From Ichthyophis bannanicus (Eukaryota > Chordata > Amphibia > Gymnophiona > Ichthyophiidae), in NCBI GenBank assembly GCA_033557465.1, contig CM066039.1, positions 49,319,788 to 49,383,787 of the forward strand: DNA of 64,000 nt. Direction: 5' to 3'. Of this stretch, positions 1 through 9,886 are shown in pieces. The notes under the pieces are model-generated. The model was not told the DNA's origin, did not search any database, and worked only from the letters and a program-made list of their open reading frames with translations. Made by a program: the position numbers and the translations under genes. The first letter of the stretch is position 1; every line of letters starts with the position of its first letter.

Positions 1-670
1 GACAAAAAAGGTTTCTGGTTTGGAATCACTCTGTTTAGGGTATGGCTTTTTTGATTTTTGGACTATTGTATTGTGGTTGATCCATACTTACAAAATAGCA
101 ACTGACTAAATGAGGCAAGCTCATTTATGGGTGTAAATCACTAGAATACCATGATTTATGTGTGCAGATGGCTTGTAACTTTATGGCTATCCTTATAAGA
201 TGATCCTCTAAGGGCGTGGACATTATGCCAAAGGGACAGGGAGTGGCGTGAAGCTTCAGAAGGAGCAGGCGGGGTCACGGCCCTCATTGGGCCTGCTGAG
301 ACCACACTGGGCCGTGCAATAATGTTTCTTGTAAATGCTGCTTCGTTACTGATGGCAATAACACATGAACCTTATATAGCTAATTAAAGTGGTTCTAAGG
401 CCTTGTTCAATACAGATTTCTTCTGCATGAACAGAAGGAGGAAAAGTAATTAGGTCCACAATTCCAGATTTATGAAAGATTTTATACCCTTTGGTAACCT
501 GGACATTAAAATTATCCGCTAACACAGGTGGCCGTTTTATTTTATTACTTTATTTTTATTAACGTTTAGCAATATGCACGAAATGACTTGTGTTGCAAAG
601 TACAAGAGGAAATCTGAAAGAAGAAACAATGAAATAGAATAGGAAAAAGAAGAAAAAACATTCGTACTCT
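1..670. other. Unassigned non-coding DNA
   Basis: No reading frame with recognisable domains and no clear transposon ends were seen here. The stretch is moderately AT-rich. It ends at the left terminal repeat of a Harbinger-type MITE. It may be old, decayed repeat or single-copy intergenic sequence. Confidence 0.4.
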
Positions 671-1326
671 GGGGCAAGTTTACTAAATTGCACCACGTAG
701 TTAGCGAGGGTTTTAGTGCGGGCCTATGCCAATGGTTTCCACATGGTAACTCTCTTGCTCTTATATGGCAGATTGACCCCTAGCACTAGTACCACTATGG
801 GTCATAGTTGCAATTTTTAACCCTGGTGGCTACAGGGTAAGTGTGGAGGTAGACGGCACTCACCCTGGTCCATTAGATGGCCAGAGATACCCCTTGTAAA
901 TCCTGGAGGGGTCAAGGGTGTGAGGAGGTTTGGGAATTGCTGAGGTAGGAATTTCTTCTTGGGGTGGGAGGGTTGTTAGGGGGTCTCCAGCAGGGGGTTT
1001 GTTGGAGGAGGTTGCTGATTGGGGGTCTACTGAGAGGGGTTGCTGATCTGGGGGATCTGTTGAGTGGCAGGTTGCTGATTGGGGGGTGTCTGTTCAGGCG
1101 TTATATACCGGCTCCTGTTACAGGTCTCTGCAGATATCAGGGGTGCACCAAGCTACGTAACATGGGTCCCTGCAGTGAGTGTCTGCTCTGTGTGGTAAGT
1201 GCAGAGCAGATGCTGGGCACACTTCTGACATTTATCACAGAAGATTTGCACTTATATAATGCATGCGCTTTTACTCTGAACACACAATAAATGCAAACAT
1301 TTACTGCACTTTAGTAAACATGCCCC
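671..1326. mobile_element. Harbinger-type MITE, about 656 bp
   Basis: The left end reads GGGGCAAGTTTACTAAATTG and the right end, in reverse complement, reads GGGGCATGTTTACTAAAG. These form imperfect terminal inverted repeats of the same type as several other elements in this window. The flanking triplets are TCT and TAT, which may be a mutated 3-bp target-site duplication. The interior is G-rich on the left and has no transposase, so this is a non-autonomous copy. Membership in the PIF-Harbinger group is inferred from the termini and from sister copies with clean TAA or TTA duplications. Confidence 0.65.
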
Positions 1327-1689
1327 TATGCCAGTCCATAATTATAAGGAGGACCCCAAGTAACACCCCGGGAAGGATTTCACCAAACAAAGAACATAAG
1401 AAATACTTTAAGAAGAGACAATCTGCAGTTACTGCCAAATACAGTACCAACGCACTGCATTCTGAACAGGACCAGGCTGATTTAACCACTACGGGGCTCT
1501 GGGCAAACTTTAGAGGATGAGCCCCCTTCTGCTTTTACCATTTTAACTCCACTCCCGTGTAAGAAACGGAGAAACTTTCTACCGTTTTTCTTTTATAAGA
1601 TTTATTTTAAAGCAATGCCCATTACATACCTGAACGATCATTGATTAGAAAGATTGTTAATAAATAATGCCTCGCTTTCTCTGTGTCCC

Positions 1690-2075
1690 CTCTGTAGCTG
1701 TTGCTGTCCCACTGTCCCTCCCAGACACACACGCTTTCTTGCTCCCTCTGCTTTCCCATCTCCCAATGCTCACATTCTTTTTCTGTCACAATTTTTGACC
1801 TCCTCTCCCTCAAGCATAATCTCTTGCTCTCTCTCTTCTGTGTGCTCCCATACTCGCCAGCTTTCTCCTCTCTCTGCCTCCCATACACATTCAATCTCCC
1901 TCTCATATACAGCTAAACCCCACACACAATCTCCTATCGCTTTATATGTACCCCCCACCTTATTCATTCACTCAATTGCTCTCTCCATCCCACACACTCA
2001 CACTCTACTTGCTTTCCTGCAATTCTTGATCTCCCCAGCCAGCCCAGTCTTCAGAGGAGACAGACACACACACAC
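1690..2075. repeat. Pyrimidine-rich low-complexity tract
   Basis: The plus strand is strongly enriched in C and T, with repeated CTCTC, CACACA and TCTCTCTC runs. Overlapping open frames here are products of base composition, not genes. Confidence 0.7.
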
Positions 2076-3040
2076 AAAAGCTGCCAGTCTGGTTTTCAGA
2101 ATATCCACAGTTCACAGAATACGTGGAGCCTCTTACACAAAGACATGCATTACCGAGTTCAGGTACCAAAGAGAGCCACAGACATCCCCATTTAATACTT
2201 TTGTTTTGTCTCCCTGCACTGAAACCATTGTTTTTGTAAGATAGAAGGTAAGGCAGAGGAGGGAGGACACCATCCATAAAGCCAGAAAGGCTGTCCAGTA
2301 CAACAGCAATCGCTAGGAATGTATAATCCTCTCAAATAATCCTATTTGCTGCTGCATCTCTATGAATTAAAGCAAAAATATAAAAGAGAAAAACAACAAC
2401 AATAACAAAAACCTTTGCAAGTCCTACTTAAGGATCTGAAGTAGGAATTGCAGTTTTGTTATTTTTTTGAAAGTGTGTTAATACCAAAAATAAAATAAAG
2501 ATGATCACTGGTAATGATATAAAAACCTCAACTCCCCCAATCTAGCCTTCTTGCTATCTGCATACACCAGTCGCACGGATCCTGGATGGAACCCTCAAGG
2601 GGACTCAATAATGTGACTGATCTTGCTCTCTGTCTATGCAACATTGGCCGCTGTCAGGGAACGATGGCTTCTGTCCACAAGTCCAGCTCATATGCCACGG
2701 GCCGAAACCTTTCTTGTGTGGCACATGCAAGAAGGGCCTGTAGCGCTGTACAGCATGCACACTCAGCCAGGCAGGCAAGAAGAGGCGTGTGTCTGCAGAT
2801 CAGCTACCTGCCTGCCCTCCTCCCATGTGTCTGTCATGGCAGGCCCACACTCGAGTCTCACTATACTTTTTTTGTGAGTTGGAGAAGAGAGGGATCTGTA
2901 CTGCAGCTGCTTCCGCCGCTGTTGCTACTGTGGCATGCTGGTTGGTGGCGGTGTGCATGTAGCTGCAGGCACCACAAACATGGAAGAGGAAGTGGAACTA
3001 TATGATCATATCGGCAGCCTGCATTTGGATGGAATCTGGC
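2076..3040. other. Unassigned non-coding DNA
   Basis: No recognisable coding domain or repeat end was found. It forms the left flank of the Penelope-like insertion. Open frames of up to about 140 codons are present but show no protein family features. Confidence 0.4.
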
Positions 3041-3054
3041 TAAATTTAACTATG
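3041..3054. repeat. Left target-site duplication of the Penelope-like element
   Basis: The 14-bp sequence TAAATTTAACTATG occurs here and again at 6135-6148, directly outside the inverted arms. Identical direct repeats on both sides are the signature of one insertion event. Confidence 0.85.
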
Positions 3055-3096
3055 CCAATTCGGTCTAGTTTTTGAGCGATCACTTCTAAGTGCTAC

Positions 3097-3852
3097 TTTA
3101 TATTCCTACGCTCATCCAAATATTTCTAAATCACCTGTGTAATTTGTATGTTACAAGATATTTGTTTCTTCTTCGGGTCTCAGACTGGTCATCGGCAAAC
3201 AATTCTGGGCATTTCAAATATACCCAGTGTTTTACCCAGTTGCATCAACGACCCTTTTTCCAAATATCTTAAAACTCATTACGTTGCTGCTGTATTATTT
3301 CAACTTATCTAATTATGATGAATCTTATATTTATACTTGAAACATCCTTATGGATTTGACTGTTTGCTCGATCCACTTTCTCTTGAATTCCCAACGCTGT
3401 TATCAAAAGCGCCCCCGCGTTTCACTAATATGGTTCTTCAGGGGATTCGGGATCAAACTACAAATATACAAAGCAAAATATGTTACTAAAACCACCTGTG
3501 ATTTAGTGTCGAAATTTTTGTCTGCCTTATGTAATGTTATCTAAAGACTATCTACTTACTTGAAATCTCAAACAAAATTCTTAATTGCAGGAATGCTGCC
3601 CGCGTTTCTAATTGATTGATGTTCTCCTTAGAGTCGGTATTGTAACTGTCCTGAAACGCCGCGCATGCGGATTAAGAGCAATGCTCTCATTTAAAGGGCT
3701 CCCTACTGGCTCCTCCTACCTATCCAAGGCTATGCCTATCATACTTAATGTGCTCTTAAACCGTATACTGATGTAATCTTCCCTTCCGGAAACCTCATAT
3801 ACATGCTCCCCATTCTATTGCTACATTGAGGCCCATCGGTTGAACTGTCCCC
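3097..3852 (-). repeat. Left inverted arm of the Penelope-like element
   Basis: This is the reverse complement of 5383-6138, equal in length and with no indel seen on manual alignment. Its inner end carries, in antisense, the last codons of the RT/GIY-YIG frame. It then runs directly into sense coding sequence at about position 3851. A hammerhead-like motif lies at 3385-3448 on the minus strand. Confidence 0.9.
3385..3448 (-). ncRNA. Mirror copy of the candidate hammerhead motif
   Basis: This is the reverse-complement counterpart of 5787-5850 in the left arm, with CTGAAGA, GAAA and the stem-I and stem-III segments kept. The stem-III loop differs by a substitution. Confidence 0.5.
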
Positions 3853-5440
3853 TAAAATACATAAATGTTTGCAAACACCTCCGGGACGCCCTATAGTGTC
3901 CACACGCGGTACAATACTGGAACCTTTGTCAACTTATTTAGACTCTTTTTTAAGACCGTTATTAGTAAAAATCCCCTCTTACCTTCGTGATACTACCCAC
4001 TTTTTGAGCATTTTACAAGGGTTGGCTGAGTGGGCAAAGGAGGATTATGTATTTTTAGTCACATTAGATGTGCAATCATTGTACACGAGCATTCCGCAGA
4101 AGAAAGCATTAGAGATAGTAAATACAACTTTAAGAGCTAGAGGAGATTTGTCAGATGAGAAAGTGGAATTTCTCCTCCAAATAGCACAATTAGCTCTATA
4201 CCAAAATTATTTCATTTTTGAGGGGGTATTATTTCATCAAATAGCAGGTGTCGCCATGTGCCCCGTCGGTGGCGAACCTATATATGGGGGATTTTGAGAA
4301 CAAATGGATGCCCCAAAATCCATTACGTGATTACATCGTAGCCTGGTATAGATATATTGACGATGTCTTTTTAATCTGGCAAGGAACAGAACAACATTTG
4401 CAAGAGTTTGTTCGGTGGTTAAATACCTGCGATATACACATACAGTTTACTTATGATTATGATAGTACAGCTATAGCTTATTTAGATGTGTATGTGTGAA
4501 GAAGGGCAGTGATCAATGGGACACCACCGTATACACCAAACCAACAGACAGAAATACCTTTTTACAGTACGATAGTGCGCATCCTCAGAGTTTAAAAGAG
4601 GGACTCCCATTCTCACAATTCCTGAGGTACAGGCGAAATTGTTCCACCATAGACGAGTTCAAGAGCCAATCTAACCGCTTGCGGCGGGCTTTTGTTCGGA
4701 GGGGTTATCCGCAGCCCTTAGTTCATAGAGCGTATAAACGAGCCCTATATTATAACCGCACGTGGCTACTGAATCCTCGTCCATTGCCTAGTAAAGATGA
4801 TAAAGAATTTGTGCATTTGATCACTAAATACTCTCCAATTAGTATAGCAATCCAAAGAAGTATTAAGAGGCACAGTAAAGTATTAAAGACAATGCCTAGC
4901 ATGCGGAGTTATCAGATCCGGTGCGTTTGGCAACGAGGTAGGAACTTAAAGGAGTATCTGAGTCCCACAGTATTGCGATCGCGACAAATGTCACACAGGG
5001 AAGGAGGACACAAAGCTTGTGGCCAGTGTAGCATTTGCCATATTTCGAGCGAAATAGAGCAATTCACTCACAAGGGGATAATTTATCGGCTGAATAGTAG
5101 CACTACTTGCGAGTCCACACATGTAGTCTATGCGGTGCGATGCCCATGTGATTTAATGTACATAGGGAAGACAATTCGGAAGTTCCGAGTCCGCATGAAA
5201 GAACATGAGAGTCGATTGCGGTGTAAAAAAATGGAAGCACCTATGGTAGCTCATTGTGTAACTCAGGAACACAAATTTCACGATCTTAAATGTTGGTGCA
5301 TAGAACAAGTAGTTACCGGAACCCAAGGTAGGACACGAGAGCAAACTTTAATAAAGCAGGAACAACAATGGATTCATCGATTGGGGACAGTTCAACCGAT
5401 GGGCCTCAATGTAGCAAGAGAATGGGGAGCATGTATATGA
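3851..5440 (+). pseudogene. Penelope-type reverse transcriptase with GIY-YIG endonuclease (frameshifted, N-truncated)
   Basis: The protein would copy element RNA at nicked chromosomal DNA; the GIY-YIG domain is thought to make the nick. The sequence opens with PKIHK and a PGRPIVST motif, followed by the RT motif-A region LVTLDVQSLYTSIPQ, motif B around SVANLYMG and the catalytic YIDD box near 4355. Downstream are a cysteine motif CGQCSIC and a GIY-YIG core (VVYAVRCPCDLMYIGKT, then an R...KEH helix) at about 5100-5210. Two frame changes break it. One is near 4255 in motif B and the other near 4497 just after YLDVYV. About 530 codons remain, short of the usual 700 or more because the N-terminal region was lost at the arm junction. 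The last 58 bases lie inside the right arm. It is a dead copy, but the family call is firm. Confidence 0.93.
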
Positions 5441-6138
5441 GGTTTCCGGAAGGGAAGATTACATCAGTATACGGTTTAAGAGCACATTAAGTATGATAGG
5501 CATAGCCTTGGATAGGTAGGAGGAGCCAGTAGGGAGCCCTTTAAATGAGAGCATTGCTCTTAATCCGCATGCGCGGCGTTTCAGGATGGTTACAATACCG
5601 ACTCTAAGGAGAACATCAATCAATTAGAAACACGGGCAGCATTCCTGCAATTAAGAATTTTGTTTGAGATTTCAAGTAAGTAGATAGTCTTTAGATAACA
5701 TTACATAAGGCAGATAAAACTTTCGACACTAAATCACAGGTGGTTTTAGTAACATATTTTGCTCTGTATATTTGTAGTTTGATCCCGAATCCCCTGAAGA
5801 ACCATATTAGTGAAACGCAGGGGCGCTTTTGATAACAGCGTTGGGAATTCAAGAGAAAGTGGATCGAGCAAACAGTCAAATCCATAAGGATGTTTCAAGT
5901 ATAAATATAAGATTCATCATAATTAGATAAGTTGAAATAATACAGCAGCAACGTAATGAGTTTTAAGATATTTGGAAAAAGGGTCGTTGATGCAACTGGG
6001 TAAAACACTGGATATATTTGAAATGCCCAGAATTGTTTGCCGATGACCAGTCTGAGACCCGAAGAAGAAACAAATATCTTGTAACATACAAATTACACAG
6101 GTGATTTAGAAATATTTGGATAAGCGTAGGAATATAAA
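5383..6138 (+). repeat. Right inverted arm of the Penelope-like element
   Basis: This arm pairs with 3097-3852. It contains the final codons and stop of the RT/GIY-YIG frame and the 3' untranslated region with a hammerhead-like motif. Its outer end abuts the right target-site duplication, with about three bases of ambiguity. Confidence 0.9.
5787..5850 (+). ncRNA. Candidate hammerhead ribozyme in the Penelope arm
   Basis: The three conserved parts of a hammerhead core occur in order. CTGAAGA (5794-5800) fits CUGANGA. A weak stem-II segment (5801-5811) follows, then GAAA (5812-5815). Stem III would pair ACGC (5815-5818) with GCGT (5838-5841), leaving T5842 as the cleavage-site nucleotide. Stem I would pair GAATCCC (5787-5793) with GGGAATTC (5843-5850), with one bulge. 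Hammerheads are established parts of Penelope-like terminal repeats, and this one lies in the right place and on the sense strand. Stem II has a mismatch, so activity may be lost. Confidence 0.55.
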
Positions 6139-6148
6139 TTTAACTATG
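6135..6148. repeat. Right target-site duplication of the Penelope-like element
   Basis: TAAATTTAACTATG is identical to 3041-3054. The sequence after it (6149-6310) is unassigned and contains a short A run near 6267. Confidence 0.85.
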
Positions 6149-7295
6149 GACAAAGTGGTCTCCTATTAGTCAGGAGTCCAGAGCAGCTGCCCCTTTTGCC
6201 CATAGGTAAAAGCGGCCCTGAACCAGACTAAAAGTATTTTGTCCTAACTGCTTCTTAGAGTCCAAAAAAAAAAAGGTGGCTGATTTTACCATAGTTTAAT
6301 AAATAGACCCTAAGGGGTATGTTCACTAAAGAGCATTAAGGGAGCCTGGGCTATCGAGTGCTAACGACAGCATTAAGAATGTCGGCGTGCGATAAAGGCT
6401 CGGGGCAGGTAGTAGGTATTCTGGCGGTAAGGGCACTGTGCTCCACTTATCAAGTGCAAACAGGACACCGGGCATTAAGGTGCCAAGCGTGCACCTTAAT
6501 GCCTGAAAATAGTTGTCACCTTAACGCTGGATAAGGGAGCCCCAGGGAAAGGCAATGTAAAGGTGATGGAAGGACAGGTGGGAGCTGATGGTCCTGACAG
6601 GTCCTTGAGCATCCTACTTGGCAGTCAGTAAGTGGGATGAGCATGTGGGAGGCAGCTGTACTGATTCACTGAGGGGTTCCCACAAATATGTTGTAATGTC
6701 AGTGTGTGGCATTGGATGAGGAAGATGTGTCCTCTTGCAGAGCCAGAATCGCCATGATGTGTGTATTAAAAGGATGACGGGGCAGGAGTGGGGACATGCA
6801 GATCAATCACAGGAGAGGAGTGAGTCATACATCAAAATGCAGGAAATGTTCCTGTGTGGGCCATGGTGAGCAGCTTGCAGGAGAATACATGACTGCACAT
6901 AGCCGGCAGAGCCTGAAGGATGGGCTGAAGGAAGGATGGCAGTAGATGAATGTGGTATGGGCTTACAGCACCAATGTACCTGACGTACCATCACCAATGT
7001 AATTGTAGTATGTGGGGAAAAAAGTGTGCCTGTGCCACGTGGAAGCCCCAATACCAGCTATGTGGGTCTCACAGCTGTCCCAGCCTCCCAACCACTATTT
7101 AAATCTCCAGACAATTGTACAAACAAAACTGGACAAGAGTCACTCATATGGAGCAAATAAGGACGTGTGATGATCCCTGCATGTGGCCATCCCAGGGGTA
7201 GGATGTGGCTGCATGTACTGCATACATGTGATGGAGGCAGAGCGGTACAGGTACAGCGATGATGAAATAGTCAAGTCATGTTTGTTATGTAGTGT

Positions 7296-7313
7296 GTATA
7301 TATATATATATAT
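7296..7313. repeat. (TA)n microsatellite
   Basis: A run of about nine TA units lies inside the Harbinger-type element. Confidence 0.8.
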
Positions 7314-7720
7314 TTATTAAAGTGGTTTATTTTATACTACTTATCATTTCAGTCAAGGAGGAGGGGGGAGCTAACACCAAACTGATGGGCTTGAAAAGAC
7401 CATAGTTATCAGCCCAAGAAGAGCTGCTAGCCTTACTTTCAGGGACTTCCAATCTACTACTGCAAGCACAGTAAGTCTGCATATGTTGCCCACCACAGGG
7501 CTGTGCCAGCCATTCCCATCCCATCTGTGCCCAGTCTGCTAGCCGTCATGCACTGCATGTGCACTGTGGCACCCCCACTTGTCTAGGCAGTTGCCTATAG
7601 GCAGGGGCGTACCTCCTAATGTCCCTTTTAGTATGGGTTCCCAGAGCCGAGGCTTCTGGGGCTTGTAGTTGTGTGAAATGATGAGTAGGCCGAGGGTTTG
7701 AAGGCAAAAACACAGGAAAA

Positions 7721-7726
7721 TTTATT
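7721..7726 (-). promoter_or_regulatory. AATAAA polyadenylation signal, minus strand
   Basis: AATAAA reads on the minus strand about 390 bases downstream of the stop codon of the 8115-9021 frame. Together with that frame and its upstream splice-acceptor-like site it gives the layout of a terminal exon. Confidence 0.45.
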
Positions 7727-8114
7727 TTCTCTTCCTTTGCACCAAAAACACATATTAACAAAATTAGGATACTTCTCCCACAAAAGAAAAAGAATTTCAG
7801 ATCAAGAACTTCACAGTGACAAAAGTTGCAATTGCTTCTTCAGCTGTTACATAATGCAGCTTGATAGTTCCTTTACTTCTGGCTTAAACAACTGCTTTTC
7901 CAAACTGTGCAATATTCAAATTAAAGCTTCTTTTACTTCTGGCTGCTGCCCACTCAGATAGTTCTTTCTTAAACATTCAAATCAAGCCTTTGAATATTTT
8001 CTAGCTGCTTTAAAACATCAGCAACTTCATTTCAAACATTCTCAGCACTCTAGGCACAAGACATACTGGTATAATAGCTTCTGGGTCTTTCCACGTTTAA
8101 ACCCAATAGCTTCT

Positions 8115-9021
8115 TCATTTTGTCTTTATACAAAAAGAGCAATCCATTTGAGATTCTGTAGAGGCATTATCAGAATCATAATTATCTATCTGCATGCCCT
8201 CATAATCAGGATCTGTTGTCTCCTGACTGGAATCAGCTTGTGGGAACGTAGGCTTAATTTCTTCTAACAATTTTAAAACCTTTTCCCAGCGAGACCTCTC
8301 TCTAGGTTCAGGGGTTTTTGATGGGCTATGGAGATCCTTATCTTTCAATAAACTGTTCAAGGCTTCTAATGGGCTCACCTTCTTTCTAGCAACAGTTCTT
8401 TTCACGGGCCTTTCCAGAAGTGAAACTCTCCCCACAGACTCCTGCTGGGCTGTTCCCATACCTTGCTTATAGTCTGCAGCTTCCTCAGGGCAAACACTCC
8501 TGTATCCAGAGCCAGCTGTAATTCCTCTACAACACGGGCTTCCTTCAGGGCTGTAGTTTCCTGTGTTTTGGCTGCAATGGGAATCCCTTCTGAGGCTGTC
8601 TTTGGAGCACCTCTCTCTCTCAGCTTCCCTGAAAGATTCCTTTCTTTCTGGTTCCCTCGTGATCTTCTCGCCTTCCGTTTCCCTGGTGGTCTCCCTTCTT
8701 CCTGTTCCCTGAGGCTTAAATGAGTGGGGCTGCCCTACAGCCTTGAGCTCCTCCCCCAGGTGCTTCTCATTACCTTTCTTGGTTGCCTTGGAGCTTGGGC
8801 GTGGTCTGAGCTCAGCAGTCCCGTGTGTGGTTTTTTTCACTTTGGCTGTACTTAGAAAGTCAGTGCTCTCTGGGCTATCCCTTTGCTTGAAGGTAAATAT
8901 TTGTCTTTTATCTATTTCCATGGGCTCTAATACAGTTTTGCCACCACAGCACACAGCAACCATGTACACTCTGGCTTGGTGCAAACAGTATGGACAGCCA
9001 GCAGCCAGTGCGGTAATGGGA
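8115..9021 (-). CDS. Unidentified charged protein, possible terminal exon
   Basis: I do not recognise this protein. An uninterrupted frame of about 300 codons runs on the minus strand. The N-terminal part has two cysteine pairs (CPYC, then CC about 14 residues later). The middle is long, Arg/Glu/Lys/Ser-rich and probably disordered, with repeated RE/ER runs. Near residue 240 is a short helix-like stretch (WEKVLKLLEEIKP), and an acidic tail ends in CSFCIKTK. The open frame begins just after a pyrimidine-rich tract ending in AG (9022-9023 on the minus strand), which looks like a 3' splice site. No good ATG lies upstream; the first internal ATG in frame gives a slightly shorter protein. With the AATAAA downstream this resembles a last coding exon. 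It sits between the ends of a decayed Harbinger-type element, so it may be captured host sequence, an inserted retrocopy or a product of an unknown element. An intact frame amid decayed DNA is notable. Confidence 0.4.
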
Positions 9022-9787
9022 CTATCAAGAAAAGAAATGCACCCACATCACTGCACTTTGACACTATGTAGCACTATGTGGATACATAGCCGTGACAAGG
9101 TCACAGCTCAGTCAGAGTAAGAGTGGGCTCTCAGCATGTAATGATGTGTGCACCCTGGCCATGCTTGTTGCAGACACATGTTAGGATGACTCTGCCATTT
9201 ACCTAACCTCTGACTCATATACATCCTGTGCAAACGGCTCTGTTTTTGACAATATCCAGAATCCTCTTCCCCTCCTTTGTTTACCCTTTGAGTTTGAACT
9301 TGTGTAATGCTAATGCAATACAAGGTACACTGGACAGGCTGTGAGTGCATGTTGTGCCACAGTAGCCTATATCTGACACATCCACAAACACTGTGTCCTC
9401 CTACAGAGCTCATGGCAGTGAGCATGGCACATAGTGCCATGCTTGTATACCCACATAATGTTATGTCCCTCATCATGGTCCTTGCCAAACTGGCCAGTGG
9501 AGCATGTGCATTCATCCAAACTGCAGACGTAGTGGACACCATCCCCCAAGAGCACATCACAGCATGGCAGCTTGTACATGTGGTCTCACACTGTATGTAG
9601 AGTTGCTGAAAAGCTGACCTGCAGCATGTATGCACAGACATAAAGTCTGGGCATCACATGCATGCACACTGCTTTGCTGTAGCTCATAGTCCTCTGGGGA
9701 CACTCACACACACAACCCCGCTGTCCAAAATTGGTGCACGTTGTCATTGTTACTTGCCCCTTAGGCTTCCTTTAATGCACAACCATT

Positions 9788-9886
9788 GTCAGCACCTGCT
9801 CAGTGTGCAGGCATTATTAGCACACTCTGCAAAGGATGGGTTCTATCAGTGTCTGCTCAGTGTGCTGGTGGTGTTAGCATGCTCTG
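9788..9886. repeat. Short tandem duplication, about 58-bp period
   Basis: Two imperfect copies of a unit share CTGCTCAGTGTGC and a following AGCA..CTCTG segment. It lies inside the Harbinger-type element and is probably replication slippage. Confidence 0.5.

Larger units (their letters stand above)
3055..6134 (+). mobile_element. Penelope-like retroelement with long inverted arms
   Basis: A roughly 3.1-kb insertion has a central reverse transcriptase/GIY-YIG reading frame between two 756-bp inverted arms (3097-3852 and 5383-6138). The right arm begins inside the 3' end of the reading frame and includes the 3' untranslated region. The left arm is a reversed copy of the same sequence and is joined directly to the RT region at the PKIHK motif, so the N-terminal part of the protein is missing. 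The left arm side carries about 42 extra bases (3055-3096) not present on the right. Penelope-like elements are known for terminal repeats in direct or inverted order and for 5' truncation. A 14-bp target-site duplication brackets the element. The arms differ by only scattered substitutions, which suggests a fairly recent insertion. Confidence 0.92.

Noticed and set aside
1654..2244. Open frames of up to 196 codons on the plus strand rich in Ser, His and Pro
   Set aside because: They lie in a pyrimidine-rich CTCT/CACA tract, and several frames on both strands are open at once. Composition explains them.
3055..6134. The inverted arms considered as terminal inverted repeats of a DNA transposon
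   Set aside because: The central protein is a reverse transcriptase with GIY-YIG, the arms overlap the coding end, and the 14-bp duplication fits a Penelope-like element better.
7597..7670. A CAGGGGCGTACC sequence like a hAT terminus, and an ACTACAAGCCCCAGAAG motif resembling a ZNF143 site
   Set aside because: No matching inverted end was found for the first, and the second has mismatches at important positions. Neither is enough for a feature.
9108..9641. Opposed open frames of 70 to 177 codons inside the Harbinger-type element
   Set aside because: They are Cys/His/Met-rich on both strands because of many TGCACA/TGTGCA words, and no family motif is visible.
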